A program made the position numbers and the translations under genes. The notes beneath the pieces are model-generated. The model was given only the letters and a program-made list of their open reading frames with translations, was not told the DNA's origin and ran no database searches. A stretch of 64,000 bases of DNA from Cydia pomonella (taxonomy: Eukaryota > Arthropoda > Insecta > Lepidoptera > Tortricidae). Location of the stretch: positions 10,465,349-10,529,348 of the forward strand of contig NC_084715.1 in the NCBI RefSeq assembly GCF_033807575.1. The letters are read 5' to 3'. Positions 20,319 through 30,677 of the stretch are shown here, one piece after another; position 1 is the first letter of the stretch; the number at the start of each line of letters is the position of its first letter.

Positions 20319-21513
20319 TATATGTGACTTAACGTCATAATGACGTCACCAGCACCAGTTTCAATTATAGCTAGTCGTTTTAAAATGAGAGCGTAACAAC
20401 GTTTGAAGAACCGAACTAGCTGGAATAATCATTAATTTTCGAAAAATTAAATTTATTCATTTTACATCCGTAATTGAGCGTAATTAATTAGTTTAATAAT
20501 TTCATTAGGTACATTTTTTTTTTCAGTACAAGACAACATGATATTTAATTCATACATTTATGTGTCATGCAAGGTGACATTAGGAATGCGACTATAGCAC
20601 CAAAGAGTAAAGTACAATAGTACATAGGTATGTAGCATGGTTACTGTTGAAGCGTTACAGGTTCAGGGTTGTGAAAGCGAGAATTTGGTGATATCACTGT
20701 CAATTTTCTTGATAAACGTAGTTATAGATCGAACGGTCGAACCGTGACATCAATAGGTACTTCTACCTTTTGCCAGCCAGTGTTTTTTGAAACCATTCTC
20801 GCTTGACGTCACCATTTTTATTTTCTAAGCCAAGATATTCTACTACGTCCAGCATTTCGTTTGACGAGATTTTTTTCTTGTATTATCAACTACAATTATT
20901 AGTACTTTTAACTTCTCATTATGCGGCTAAGATATAAAAGTTCCACGGCAACCGAAGCAACGCAATGAATCAAGGTAATGTACAGCCCATCGCCATTTTT
21001 CGTAGCAGCAACACTGCATCTGAACAGTAAAGCTGCTGCAGCAGGCATCCAAAATGCCACCTCGTAAATACATTGTGAGTTGAGAGCGAGTGTGAAAGAA
21101 GTCTTCTGAAGAAAGCGTGATTGAAACTGTAAAACGATATTTCGTAAAACAGAAATTGAACATGTGAAGTCGTGCAAAACGTCAAACGGTTTTAAAAGCG
21201 GTCATTCAGCTAATAACGATGTTTAGATCCATTTTATGGACAAAAATCTCACTGAGATCACGTAACGTTTTCATAGAACTGGAAAATTCCAAATATATTA
21301 CCTGCTACCGTTGTATTGTACTAGACAGGGAATGGGTGAGAGATGTCATAAAGATTGAATAAATATTTAAGTTTTTTTATTATAAACTTTTTTTTTAACT
21401 TTCTACGTACGAGCACGGTTGAAATCTGCGGTAGTATTAATTTGGACATACATAAATCTTATTTAATCTAAAAATATTTAATTATATTTATCTTACGCAA
21501 AAATGAGAGCGTA
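20319..21513. other. No gene supported; CRE octamers and weak frames
   Basis: TGACGTCA occurs at 20341-20348 and 20804-20811. Three overlapping minus-strand frames at 20908-21185 carry no domain and overlap one another, so none is called. The word AAAATGAGAGCGTAAC occurs twice (near 20383 and 21501), marking two copies of some short repeat. Confidence 0.3.
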
Positions 21514-21800
21514 ACGTAGACGGTGGTGGTGCCGAGTGAATATGACGTCCGATTTTCAATCCGGAGGTCGTGGGTTTAAATCCTGGGCTCGTACCAATGA
21601 GTTTTCCGGAACTTATGTACAGTCCAGTTCATAAATATATGAGCAAATCCAAGCCTTCAAAAACAAATAATAAGCATGTAGTGGCACAAAAATATCTGTA
21701 CTAACGTGTTACAATTTTATGTGAACACATAAGTTCGTAAATATCTAAACAACCATAATCTAAACAAACATAACACTTAACAATCATCGAAATCATCTAT
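21514..21800 (+). mobile_element. tRNA-like SINE head fused to a second repeat
   Basis: The head GGTGGTGCCGAGTGAATATG, CCGATTTTCAATCCGGAGG and B-box-like GGTTTAAATCC (21573-21583) is followed by CTCGTACCAATGAGTTTTCC, as in the minus-strand SINE at 52555-52757. From about 21620 the sequence changes to CATAAATATATGAGCAAATCC and related words, which match 28981-29363 in inverse orientation. This is a composite, either an insertion or a chimeric retroposon. Confidence 0.6.
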
Positions 21801-22170
21801 TTGACAATCATCGAAAAGAGTACCGTACTGTCAAATAATACATTTGTCTCTTTCATTTTAAGTGTCAAAGTCATAGAGTGTCATAAGTGTTTGCTTGCGG
21901 CTTCTTACTCATTCTTGCTGCTTTCGATTTATGATCGACTTAAGAGCCCTTAATCCTTGGAGCGTTCTCCGATTTCACGAAATAACGCTCGATAGATGGC
22001 GTTGGCGCTCGGTACGCGAGCGCCGGCAACGCGACGCGCGTTTCAATGCAGACTAGAATAATCTTGATAGTTTTCAATATAATTTCAAGCAACATTAATT
22101 TTAGTGTCATATGATATCATATGGGCACTCTTTATTTTATTGTATATGCACAGTAGTTTTTTTTTTTCAT
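21801..22170. other. GC-richer dispersed-looking block
   Basis: The stretch 21900-22060 (GATTTCACGAAATAACG, GGTACGCGAGCGCCGGCAAC) is GC-rich and repeat-like, with no frame or clear ends. Confidence 0.25.
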
Positions 22171-22308
22171 GTACAGTCAAGGTATTAAATATCGACAGGT
22201 ACAAAGTGCCAAAAATATGTACACACGACCTTATTGCCTATACATTAAAGTAGTGTATACATATTTTTGGCACTTTGTCCGTGTCGATATTTAATACCTT
22301 GACTGTAC
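22171..22308. mobile_element. Short MITE with about 57-bp arms
   Basis: GTACAGTCAAGGTATTAAAT, then ATCGACAGGTACAAAGTGCC at the left is inverted at the right (GGCACTTTGTCCGTGTCGAT, ATTTAATACCTTGACTGTAC). The arms flank a loop of about 25 bases. The ends GTACAG...CTGTAC are exact. It is a common lepidopteran-type foldback MITE by recognition. Confidence 0.85.
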
Positions 22309-22423
22309 ACTACTACTAAGTGTACAGACTACAGAGTGTACTATAACCCTTGCTCTTTATTCTGTCTCTTTCACACCAATGGAAAATGAAGAAGTTACTA
22401 AATGACTGCAGGTATAAATAAAG

Positions 22424-22862
22424 TATATTAGTGCGATAGAGAGACAGATAGTGTTTCGTTGTCGTATCGTAAACGATTGGCATGTTGGCCACACACTTGC
22501 TTAGTGCCTAGCCAAAATACCAATCGTTTGCGTATATTAGTGCGATAGAGAGAGAGTAGTGTTTCGTTGTCGTATCGTAAACGATTGGCATGTTGGCTAC
22601 GCACCCATGATACCTAGCCAAGAAGCCAATCGATTGCGCATATTAGTGCGATAGAGAGACAGATAGTGTTTCCTTGTCGTATCGTAAACGTTTGGCATGT
22701 TGGCTACGCACCCATGCTGCCCAGCCAAGATGCCAATCGTTTGTGCATATTAGTACGAGAGAGAGACAGATAGTGTTTCGTTGTCGTATCGATTGGCATG
22801 GTGGCTACGCACCCATGCTGCGTAGTCAAGATGCCAATCGTTTGCGCACATTAGTGCTATAG
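22424..22862 (+). repeat. Tandem array of about 106-bp palindromic units (four copies)
   Basis: Units begin TATTAGTGCGATAGAGAGA at 22426, 22535, 22641 and 22748, with a fifth start (CATTAGTGCTAT) near 22849. Spacing is 109, 106, 107 and 101 bases. Each contains a hairpin ATTGGCATGTTGGCTACGCA with its complement TAGCCAAGATGCCAATCG. The same arm and loop words make up the single element at 1444-1580, so a MITE has been amplified head to tail here. The array ends six bases before the foldback element begins. Confidence 0.85.
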
Positions 22863-22917
22863 AGTTTCAGTGTTATTTGAAATCACGTTAGGGTTTGTAT
22901 TATTATTTTTGACCCGA

Positions 22918-24126
22918 ATGAAGTCCATGCAGGTTCTTATGATGGAGTCAGGAGTTGGTCACCAGAACTCCTAATCTACTCATTATAATTCCATCGTGCT
23001 TGGGCTCAAAAGATTTGCCCTGACGAACACCATCGATCTAGATGAGGTCCAGGGTCTCATGACGGAGTCAGGAGTTGGTCACCAGAACTCCCCAGAACTC
23101 CTAATCTACTCATCATAACTCCATCGAGTTTGGGCTCAATAGATTTACCCTGATGAGCACCATCAATCTAGATGAAGTCCAGGGTCTCATGATGGAGTCA
23201 GGAGTAGGTCACTAGAACTCCTAATCTACTCATTATAATTCCATCGTATTCGAGCTCAATAGATTTGCCCTGACGAGTACCATCGATCTAAATGAAGTCC
23301 AGGGTCTCATGATGGAGTCAGGAGTTGGTCACCAGAACTCCTAATCTACTCATTATAATTCCATCGTGTTTGGGCTCAAAAGATTTGCCCTGACGAGTAC
23401 CATCGATCTAGATGAAGTCCAGGGTCTCATGATGGAGTCAGGAGTTGGTCACCATAAGTCCTAATCTACTCATCATAACTCCATCGTGTTTGGGCTCAAT
23501 AGATTTGCCCTCACGAGCACCATCAATCTAGATGATGTTCAGGGTCTCATGATGGAGTCAGGAGTTGGTCACTAGAACTCCTAATCTACTCATTATAATT
23601 CCATCGTGTTTGGGCTCAAAGGATTTGCCCTGACGAGTACCATCGATCTAGATGAAGTCCAGGGTCTCATGATGGAGTCAGGAGTTGGTCACCAGAACTC
23701 CTAATCTACTCATTATAATTCCATCGTGTTTGGGCTCAAAAGATTTGCCCTGACGAGTACCATCGATCTAGATGAAGTCCAGGGTCTCATGATGGAGTCA
23801 GGAGTTGGTCACCATAACTCCTAATCTACTCATCATAACTCCATCGTGTTTGGGCTCAATAGATTTGCCCTCACGAGCACCATCAATCTAGATGATGTTC
23901 AGGGTCTCATGATGGAGTCAGGAGTTGGTCACTAGAACTCCTAACCTACTCATTATAATTCCATCGTGTTTGGGCTCAAAAGATTTGCCCTGACGAGTAC
24001 CATCGATCTAGATGAAGTCCAGGGTCTCATGATGGAGTCAGGAGTTGGTCACCAGAACTCGTAATCTATTTATCATAACTCCATCGTGTTTGGGCTCAAT
24101 AGATTTACTCCGACAAGCACCATCAA
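22918..24126 (+). repeat. Left arm: about 10 forward 120-bp units
   Basis: Each unit carries GTCCAGGGTCTCATGATGG, GTCAGGAGTTGGTCACCAG and CCATCGTGTTTGGGCTCAA. The period is exactly 120 except for a ten-base insertion (CCAGAACTCC duplicated) near 23085-23095. Units at 23401-23760 and 23761-24120 share diagnostic variants in the same order (TCACGAGCAC, GATGATGTTC), which gives a 360-bp higher-order repeat. Confidence 0.9.
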
Positions 24127-24130
24127 ATTA

Positions 24131-26121
24131 CCATTATGATGAATAGATTAGGAGTTCTGGTGACCAACTACTGAGTCCATCATGAGACCCTCGACTTAAT
24201 CTAGATCGATGCTACTCGTCAGAGCAAATCTTTTGAGCCCAAACACGATGGAGTTATGATGAATAGACTAGGAGTTCTGCTGATCAACTCCTGAGTCCAT
24301 CATGAGACCCTGGACCTGATCTAGATTGATGGTGCTCGTCAGGGCAACTCTATTGAGCCCATACACGATGGAGTTATGATGAGTAGATTAGGAGTTCTGG
24401 TGACCAACTCCTGACTCCATCATGAGACCCTGGACCTCATCTAGATCGATGGTGCTCGTCAGGGCAAATCTTTTGAGCCCAAACACGTTGGAATTATAAT
24501 GAGTAGATTAGGAGTTCTAGTGACCAACTCCTGACTCCATCATGAGACCCTGGACTTTATCTAGATTGATGATGCTCGTCAGGGCAAATCTATTAAGCCC
24601 AAACACGATGAGGTTATGATGAGTAGTTTAGGAGTTCTGGTGACCAACTCCTGACTCCATCATGAGACCCTGGACCTCATCTAGATCGATGGTGTTCATC
24701 AGGGCAAATCTATTGAGCCCAAACACGATGGAGTTATGATGAGTAGATTAGGAGTTCTGGTGACCAACTCCTGACTCCATCATGAGACCCTGGACCTCAT
24801 CTAGATCGATGGTGCTCATCAGGGCAAATCTTTTGAGCCCAAACACGTTGGAATTATAATGAGTAGATTAGGAGTTCTAGTGACCAACTCCTGACACCAT
24901 CATGAGACCCTGGACTTTATCTAGATTGATGATGCTCGTCAGGGCAAATCTATTGAGCCCGAACACGATGAGGTTATGATGAGTAGATTAGGAGTTCTGG
25001 TGACCAACTCCTGACTCCATCATGAGACCCTGGGCCTCACCTAGATCGATGGTGTTCATCAGGGCAAATCTATTGAGCCCAAACACGATGGAGTTATGAT
25101 GAGTAGATTAGGAGTTCTGGTAACCAGCTCCTGACTCCATCATGAGACCCTGGACCTCATCTAGATTGATGGTGCTCGTCAGGGCAACTCTATTGAACCC
25201 AAACACGATGGAGTTATGATGAGTAGATTAGGAGTTCTGGTGACAGCTCCTGACTCCATCATGAGACCCTGGATCTCATCTAGATTGAAGGTGCTCGTCA
25301 GGGCAACTCTATTGAGCCCAAACACGATGGAGTTATGATGAGTAGAGTAGGAGTTCTGGTGACCAACTCCTGACTCCATCATGAGACCCTGGACCTCATC
25401 TAGATCGATGGTGCTCATCAGGGCAAATCTTTTGAGCCCAAACACGTTGGAATTATAATGAGTAGATTAGGAGTTCTAGTGACCAACTCCTGACTCCATC
25501 ATGAGACCCTGGACTTTATCTAGATTGATGATGCTCGTCAGGGCAAATCTATTGAGCCCGAACACGATGAGGTTATGATGAGTAGTTTAGGAGTTCTGGT
25601 GACCAACTCCTGACTCCATCATGAGACCCTGGGCCTCATCTAGATCGATGGTGTTCATCAGGGCAAATCTATTGAGCCCAAACACGATGGAGTTATGATG
25701 AGTAGATTAGGAGTTCTGGTGACCAGCTCCTGACTCCATCATGAGACCCTGGACCTCATCTAGATTGATGGCGCTCGTCAGGGCAACTCTATTGAACCCA
25801 AACACGATGGAATTATGATGAGTAGATTAGGAGTTCTGGTGACCAGCTCCTGACTCCATCATGAGACCCTGGACCTCATCTAGATTGAAGGTGCTCATCA
25901 GGGCAACTCTGTTGAGCCCAACCACGATGGAATTATATTGAGTAGATTAGGAGTTCTAGTGACCAACTCCTGACTCCATCATGAGACCCTGGACCTCATC
26001 TAGATCGATGGTGTTCGTCAGGGCAAATCTTTTGAGCCCAAACACTATGGGATTATAATTAGTAGATTAGAAGTTCTGGTGACCAACTCCTGACTCCATC
26101 ATGAGAACTTGGACTTCATCC
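24131..26121 (-). repeat. Right arm: about 17 reverse 120-bp units
   Basis: These are reverse-complement copies of the same unit, each with CCTGACTCCATCATGAGACC. Variant units AACACGTTGGAATTATAATG recur at about 24482, 24842 and 25441 and ACGATGAGGTTATGATGAG at about 24604, 24964 and 25563, so offsets are 360 and 600, multiples of 120. A one-base deletion near 25243 shifts the register. An 88-codon frame at 25179-25445 is an accident of the repeat. Confidence 0.9.
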
Positions 26122-26229
26122 GGGTCAAAAATAATAATGCAAACCCTAACGTAATTTCAAGTGAAAATGCGTTTTTCAGAAAATCGCAGCCAAATAACAC
26201 TAGACCTTACTCATAGTGTTGTGTTCCTG

Positions 26230-26365
26230 CCGGTGAGTAAGGTTGCCAGAGCTCAACGAGGGGTGGGAGGGGGTTAGGGTCGGCAACGCGCATGTAACTC
26301 CTCTGGAGTTACAGGCGTACATATGCGGGCCGTATGCTTGTTTGCCACCGACTTAGTATTAAAAA
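26230..26365 (+). repeat. LINE 3'-UTR remnant
   Basis: GGTTGCCAGAGCTCAACGAG, GGGTCGGCAACGCGCATGTA, ACTCCTCTGGAGTTACAGG and GCTTGTTTGCCACCGAC end in TATTAAAAAAAAA. This is the tail of the same broad LINE group seen at 20156 and 63755, inserted next to the foldback element. Confidence 0.75.
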
Positions 26366-27417
26366 AAAAGTAACACTGAAAATCCATCAATAAGCGAGTC
26401 TGTTAGGCATATTGTAAGAAATGAACTTTTATTAAGATTTTTTAATCGCAGTATATAGCACTTCTCGGAACTCCGTAGCTGATTACGATCGCAACGAATG
26501 CCTGACAATCGAGCACAGGTCCGTCCTCTAAGCGCGCTCCGCGCGGACTGAGAGCGGGGCGTCGCTGCTGTGTGATTTATACGTGTTTAAAAAAAATATA
26601 AATTTACGGCAATGTAGGTCCCATAGTTACGATTTTTTTTTATAGGTTAACATAAAATTACAGTTTGCTATAATATTATTTTTAAAGCAAAATATGCGTA
26701 CAATTTGCGGAAATAAAATATAATAAAACCCTGTTTTCGCCAAAAAAATGAAGAAAACTCGGAAGGTATTTTATCAGTTTTTTCAAATGAATCTTCGATT
26801 GTTAATCATTCCAGCCCCTCGTACGAGATATGTTGAATCAAATTGTAGTCATTCATGTACCAAATGATTCTTGTTTATAGCAAAATTGAGAACCGAAACG
26901 CCACATCTCACTGCAAAATTTGGAAAAGACTCCCAAAAAACCTCATTAAAAAAGAGGTTTAAAAGAGAAAATGAAAATTTGAACTGTTGGAGCCCCTAGT
27001 TTAGGAAACGATTATTTAAGTACGTTATCAGTTTTTGAATAAATACTAATAGTTACGTCGTAATCTTGAATGAAAAAGGAAGCATTTTACAAAATACGCT
27101 CGTCTGTAGGAATAAGGACTCTTAAAAGAGGTTATTATCAACTTTAATGACTGACCACTTACAATTTTAAAAATGATAAGCTGTTCTTGATGTTGATGTT
27201 TGCCAAGTTTTATGAATAAAGGGTTTAAAGTCTAATGGCGTTATTTATAAACGCGTTATAGGCCTGAATTAGCTATGAATCGTTTGTCTCATGTTTGTCT
27301 TTAATATGTGTCACTTTGACTTAAATATGTATTTGCAAGAAAGGGATAAAACATAATTTAACTAAATCAGGCTCATAAAGTTTTATGAATAAAAGGGGTG
27401 TTGTAAGAGTATAATAA
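26366..27417. other. AT-rich DNA, nothing recognised
   Basis: A GC-rich 26510-26570 patch (AAGCGCGCTCCGCGCGGACT) has a small palindromic core. There is no coding frame. Confidence 0.3.
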
Positions 27418-28375
27418 TCTAAATAAGTATATAAAAGAAAAAACTGACTGACTGACTGACTGACATATCAACGCACAGCCTAAACCGCTGGTTTTAGAGA
27501 TCCCAAATTTGGCACGTAGGTTCTTTCCAAGGGGTGCACTAAGAAGGATTTTTCAAAATTCACCCCCTAAGGGGGTGAAATGGGGTTCCAAAGTTTGTAT
27601 GGGGAAACAAGATTAGTTAGACTATTTTATTCGAAACTTTACAAGAGTATTCCTAACGATAAATGAGTAACCACGTGTTTTAGGGTTTTTTGAGAATTCA
27701 AACCCTAAAAGGAGGAAATATGGTGACAAAGTCTAAAACTCAACATGGGTATTATTTCTATGATTTATCGGGTCGCTGATTTTGAAAATAACAACGATTG
27801 TAAAATTTAACGAGGTGGACGTGAAATAAAAAACCCCTGTTGGGGCGCGATGGGGTTCAAATGACTAAATATCAATATGGGTGTCGTTTTCTGGCTATTT
27901 GGGAGGTTATTTACGAAAATGGGATTGAATGATTTTAAAATTTAATATTGTGCACATGAAAAGTTTTGAAAGTATTTTTGCCAAATTGCAATTTAATCGG
28001 TCCAGTAGTTTCGGAGCAAATCGGTTGTAACAGATGGATTGACAGACAGCCACACGTGATCCTATAAGGGTTCTTTTTTAGCTTTCGAGGTACGGAACGA
28101 GACCCGCGTTATCCTAATAGATACTACGACAGGTCTGTTTCTCCCACGGTCCACTTTCAAACATGGCTAAAAGTGTTGTTCATAAGGAAGTACTTTAACA
28201 AGTATGTATAAAGTTGTGGAATACTTCATGCATTTTTCAGAACATGATCTAACTTTAAATCTACCTATAATAATCGCGGACAAACATACATACCTACATG
28301 CGTTCATACAAACATACGGGTCAAACTGAGCACCTTTTTTTGCTTTACGCGGGCGAAACCGCGGGCTAAGGCTAG
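27418..28375 (+). mobile_element. Non-autonomous Helitron, both ends visible
   Basis: The 5' end is TCTAAATAAGTATA directly after an A (27417). The 3' end is CTAG at 28372-28375, followed by T, so insertion was between A and T as Helitrons do. A hairpin CGCGG-GCGAAA-CCGCG at 28348-28363 lies eight bases before CTAG. The 5' part has (GACT)n and words such as ATCAACGCACAGCCTAAACC and AATTTGGCACGTAGGTTC, which I recognise from lepidopteran Helitrons. No Rep/helicase gene; 958 bp. Confidence 0.88.
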
Positions 28376-28439
28376 TATATGTATAATAACATATACAAAT
28401 TTTGATTAATATGCGTTGCATTGAATATTGAATGAATAA

Positions 28440-28870
28440 AATTTATTCAATTCAATTCAATTTTTTCAATTATTTATTTATTTCGAATCCACAATAGATC
28501 CATAATTGTTAGTATTTACAACAAATCTTAAAATTAATTAAGGTTAGTGACATATAAAATAATAATAACATATCTACAAGTACAAAAAAATTAATATCAA
28601 AAATAAATATAACTAGGCAATCTAGATGCACCACTTCTCAGCATCTGTGGCTGCCACATGCAGTCCATTCCAGTGCATGAGCAGTGGTGCATCTATCTTA
28701 CCTGCCAACGTTTTCAGGATGCTATTGGTACTGCCACACAGTCTCTGCATAAGTGACGCCGATCTGTTGCGTATAATTGCAAAAAAGTCATCCGTGTGCG
28801 CCTCCGCGAACATTCTCGACGCACTACAGTGCCTTCCTATATCTTCCTATTCCTATATCAAAATGTATAG
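28440..28870 (-). pseudogene. LINE ORF2 C-terminus and 3' tail
   Basis: The minus-strand frame 28622-28813 reads HTDDFFAIIRNRSASLMQ, RLCGSTNSILKTLAGKID, APLLMHWNGLHVAAT and stops. This is a conserved end of another insect non-LTR element (a different subfamily from 19145). Downstream on the minus strand, AT-rich 3' UTR and a TTTATTTATT-type tail follow to about 28440. The plus-strand frame over the same bases is an antisense shadow. Confidence 0.65.
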
Positions 28871-28980
28871 AATTTCCGAGCATTTCAAACACGTCGAGTC
28901 AAAATACAACATAATAAAATAATAACAGAGTACCTTATAATCTCTAAACTTAAGACTAACTTAAGCCTATTATATATTTT

Positions 28981-29363
28981 GATAAGTAGGCCGTGAGAAC
29001 CAGGTGATTTATTTATTCAGTTTTAATCCGATATTTATGAACTTCTACGTGTTCACATAAAATTGCAAAATGTTGGTAAAGATATATTTTGTGCCACTAC
29101 ATGCTTATAAATATTTGAAAAAACTTTTGCGTAGGTATTTGTGTACTTTTACTTGGTTAAATAATTTTGAAAAATATATGTACACATATTTATCAGAATT
29201 CTATTGCTTACATATTATTGTGATACTTGCTCAGATTAATATGACAGGTGATATTTGTACATATTTTTGATTGGTTAATTTGTTCAGATGCATATGTACC
29301 TTTCTATGCTCATTTATTTTTCAAGCCTTGGATTTGCTCATATATTTATGCACTCGACTGTAA
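28981..29363. mobile_element. Dispersed TIR-like element
   Basis: Words ACGTGTTCACATAAAATTG, TTTTGTGCCACTACATGCTTA and GGATTTGCTCATATATTTATG occur inverted at 21620-21740. The ends CAGTTTTAATCCGATATTTATG and, inverted, CAGTCGAGTGCATAAATATA are similar. Probably a MITE of which the 21.6-kb sequence is a second, internally shorter copy. Confidence 0.5.
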
Positions 29364-29379
29364 TATCATTTCATATTTA

Positions 29380-29580
29380 CCACTAGCTTTTCGGTGAAGG
29401 AAAACATCGTGAGGAAACCTGCATACATCTGCGAAGAAATTCAAAGGTGTATGTGAAGTCCCCAACCCGCTTTGGGCTAGCGTGGGGACTATAGCCCGAG
29501 CCCTCTCACGCATGAGAGGAGGCCTGTGCCCAATCGTGGGACGTATATAGGCTGAATTATTATTATTATAAAAATAAAAT
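29380..29580 (+). repeat. LINE 3' UTR with (ATT)n tail
   Basis: TTTTCGGTGAAGGAAAACAT, CGTGAGGAAACCTGCATAC, GAAGTCCCCAACCCGC, GAGAGGAGGCCTGTGCCCA and ATTATTATTATTA at the end form a classic lepidopteran non-LTR 3' end. No coding part is retained. Confidence 0.8.
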
Positions 29581-30114
29581 ACCTGTTAAAATGGTTGTTA
29601 TTGCCCATTACTTTCAAAGGCGATACTTTCACATCACAAAACTGATTCAGCGCAATGATTACTACAAATAACAATATTTATTTTCACATTTATAACCATA
29701 AGCATATATTTAAAAGGCAATTACAGTACTAACTAGGTCAAACACAGCAGTTTAAAGTCAACTGCAAGCGCGATAAAATGAAATGAAATTATGAATGAAA
29801 TAAAAACAAGAATTTTGTTTCCTTTTTGGGTATTTGAAAGTTTGTTCTTTGTTTCCATTTTATCGGTCGTGGTATTCTGATTTAAGCTGGAGGGGCGCGG
29901 TTTGCTTGGTAAGAGTTTACGTGATCTCAACTTTTTTGCATAATTGTTTTAGTTATTGTACTCGAATTACTCGGAACGATTTTCAAGTTGATGGTATTTT
30001 GATTTAACTTTAATGATAAACATTTGGGTTTTGACTTTGTAGGGACATGCACGCTTGGAAAATGAAAGACAAAATAATGAAAGTAAAAATTCTTATGAGC
30101 TATTTTTCGTCAAA

Positions 30115-30397
30115 CTGTCAAAGAAAAACCGGCCAAGTGCGAGTCGGACTCGCGCACGAAGGGTTCCGTACCATTATCTAAAAATCACTTTTTTTAGCCC
30201 CCATAAATATTTACTTTATTCTGTTTTTAGTATTTGTTGTTATCACGGCAACAGAAATACATAATCTGTATAAATTTCAACTCGCTAACAATCACGGTTC
30301 ATGAGATACAGCCTGGTAACAGACGGACAGACGGACGGACAGCGGAGTCTCAGTAATAGGGTCCCGTTTGACCTTTTGGGTACGGAATCCTAAAACT
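30115..30397 (+). mobile_element. Dispersed element starting CGGCCAAGTGCGAGTC
   Basis: The 5' part AACCGGCCAAGTGCGAGTCG, ACTCGCGCACGAAGGGTTCC and the 3' part CACGGTTCATGAGATACAGC, CAGACGGACAGACGG, GGTACGGAATCCTAAAA are signature words of a very common lepidopteran repeat. Related, decayed ends occur at 10403, 42490 and 51391-51990. Non-coding. Confidence 0.8.
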
Positions 30398-30430
30398 TGC
30401 CAACAGATTTTTTAGAATTCACAACGATCT

Positions 30431-30619
30431 TTGGAAACTGTAATATCTGGTATAATACAAACCAAAGTTATAAGGTGTAAAAAAAACGACGAAGCGCTTC
30501 GAGAAAAGGTAGGTAGTGCCCTTGAGCTTCGATTGGCTCGTCTGCCGCCGTGCCCCCAGACTATCCTAAAAATCACATATAGGCCGATGGCGTCATATGG
30601 ACAGATAAAACGAGTTCAG
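30431..30619 (+). CDS. Open frame ending at a donor, unidentified
   Basis: The frame reads KVIRCKKNDEALREK, VGSALELRLARLPPCPQ, MASYGQIKRVQ and meets a donor CAG|GTACTT at 30620. A second donor-like AAAAG|GTAGGT occurs at 30509. Third positions in the middle are GC-rich. Neither donor is in phase with the exon at 30678, only 58 bases away, so the two were not joined. It begins right after a repeat, so element origin is possible. Confidence 0.25.
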
Positions 30620-30677
30620 GTACTTAACTTTAAAAAATTAAAAACTCCCGTCCACACCTTTCCTTGTTCCTTCCAAG

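Larger units (their letters stand above)
22868..26202. mobile_element. 3.3-kb foldback element with satellite-like arms
   Basis: Matching inverted ends: left CAGTGTTATTTGAAATCACG, TTAGGGTTTGTATTATTATT, TTTGACCCGAATGAAGTCC; right, inverted, AGTGTTATTTGGCTGCGATT, with CGTTAGGGTTTGCATTATT and TTTGACCCGGATGAAGTCC. The left end lacks about 33 bases present at the right (GGCTGCGATTTTCTG...). Between the ends, about ten forward and seventeen reverse copies of a 120-bp unit meet at about 24126-24138. There is no transposase. The structure recalls Drosophila FB/Galileo-type foldback elements, with long inverted repeats made of tandem subrepeats. No duplication of target sequence was evident. Confidence 0.85.

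Noticed and set aside
20933..20975. TATAAAAG followed by ATGAATCAAG|GTAATG, as a cuticle-gene-like promoter and tiny exon
   Set aside because: The ATG is only 32 bases from the TATA box, leaving essentially no 5' UTR, and no in-phase second exon was found.
22674..22862. 62-codon plus-strand frame with repeated RLACWLRTHA-like phrases
   Set aside because: It is the translated tandem MITE array; repetition in the peptide mirrors the DNA repeat.
25179..25445. 88-codon minus-strand frame in the 120-bp array
   Set aside because: It is a by-product of the repeat: near-identical peptides recur each unit and are broken by the next variant. No start, splice or domain evidence.
22918..26121. CRISPR-like array
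   Set aside because: Units are 120 bp without unique spacers, run in two opposed orientations, and the host is eukaryotic.
28626..28922. 98-codon plus-strand frame
   Set aside because: Antisense to a recognisable LINE C-terminus on the minus strand.
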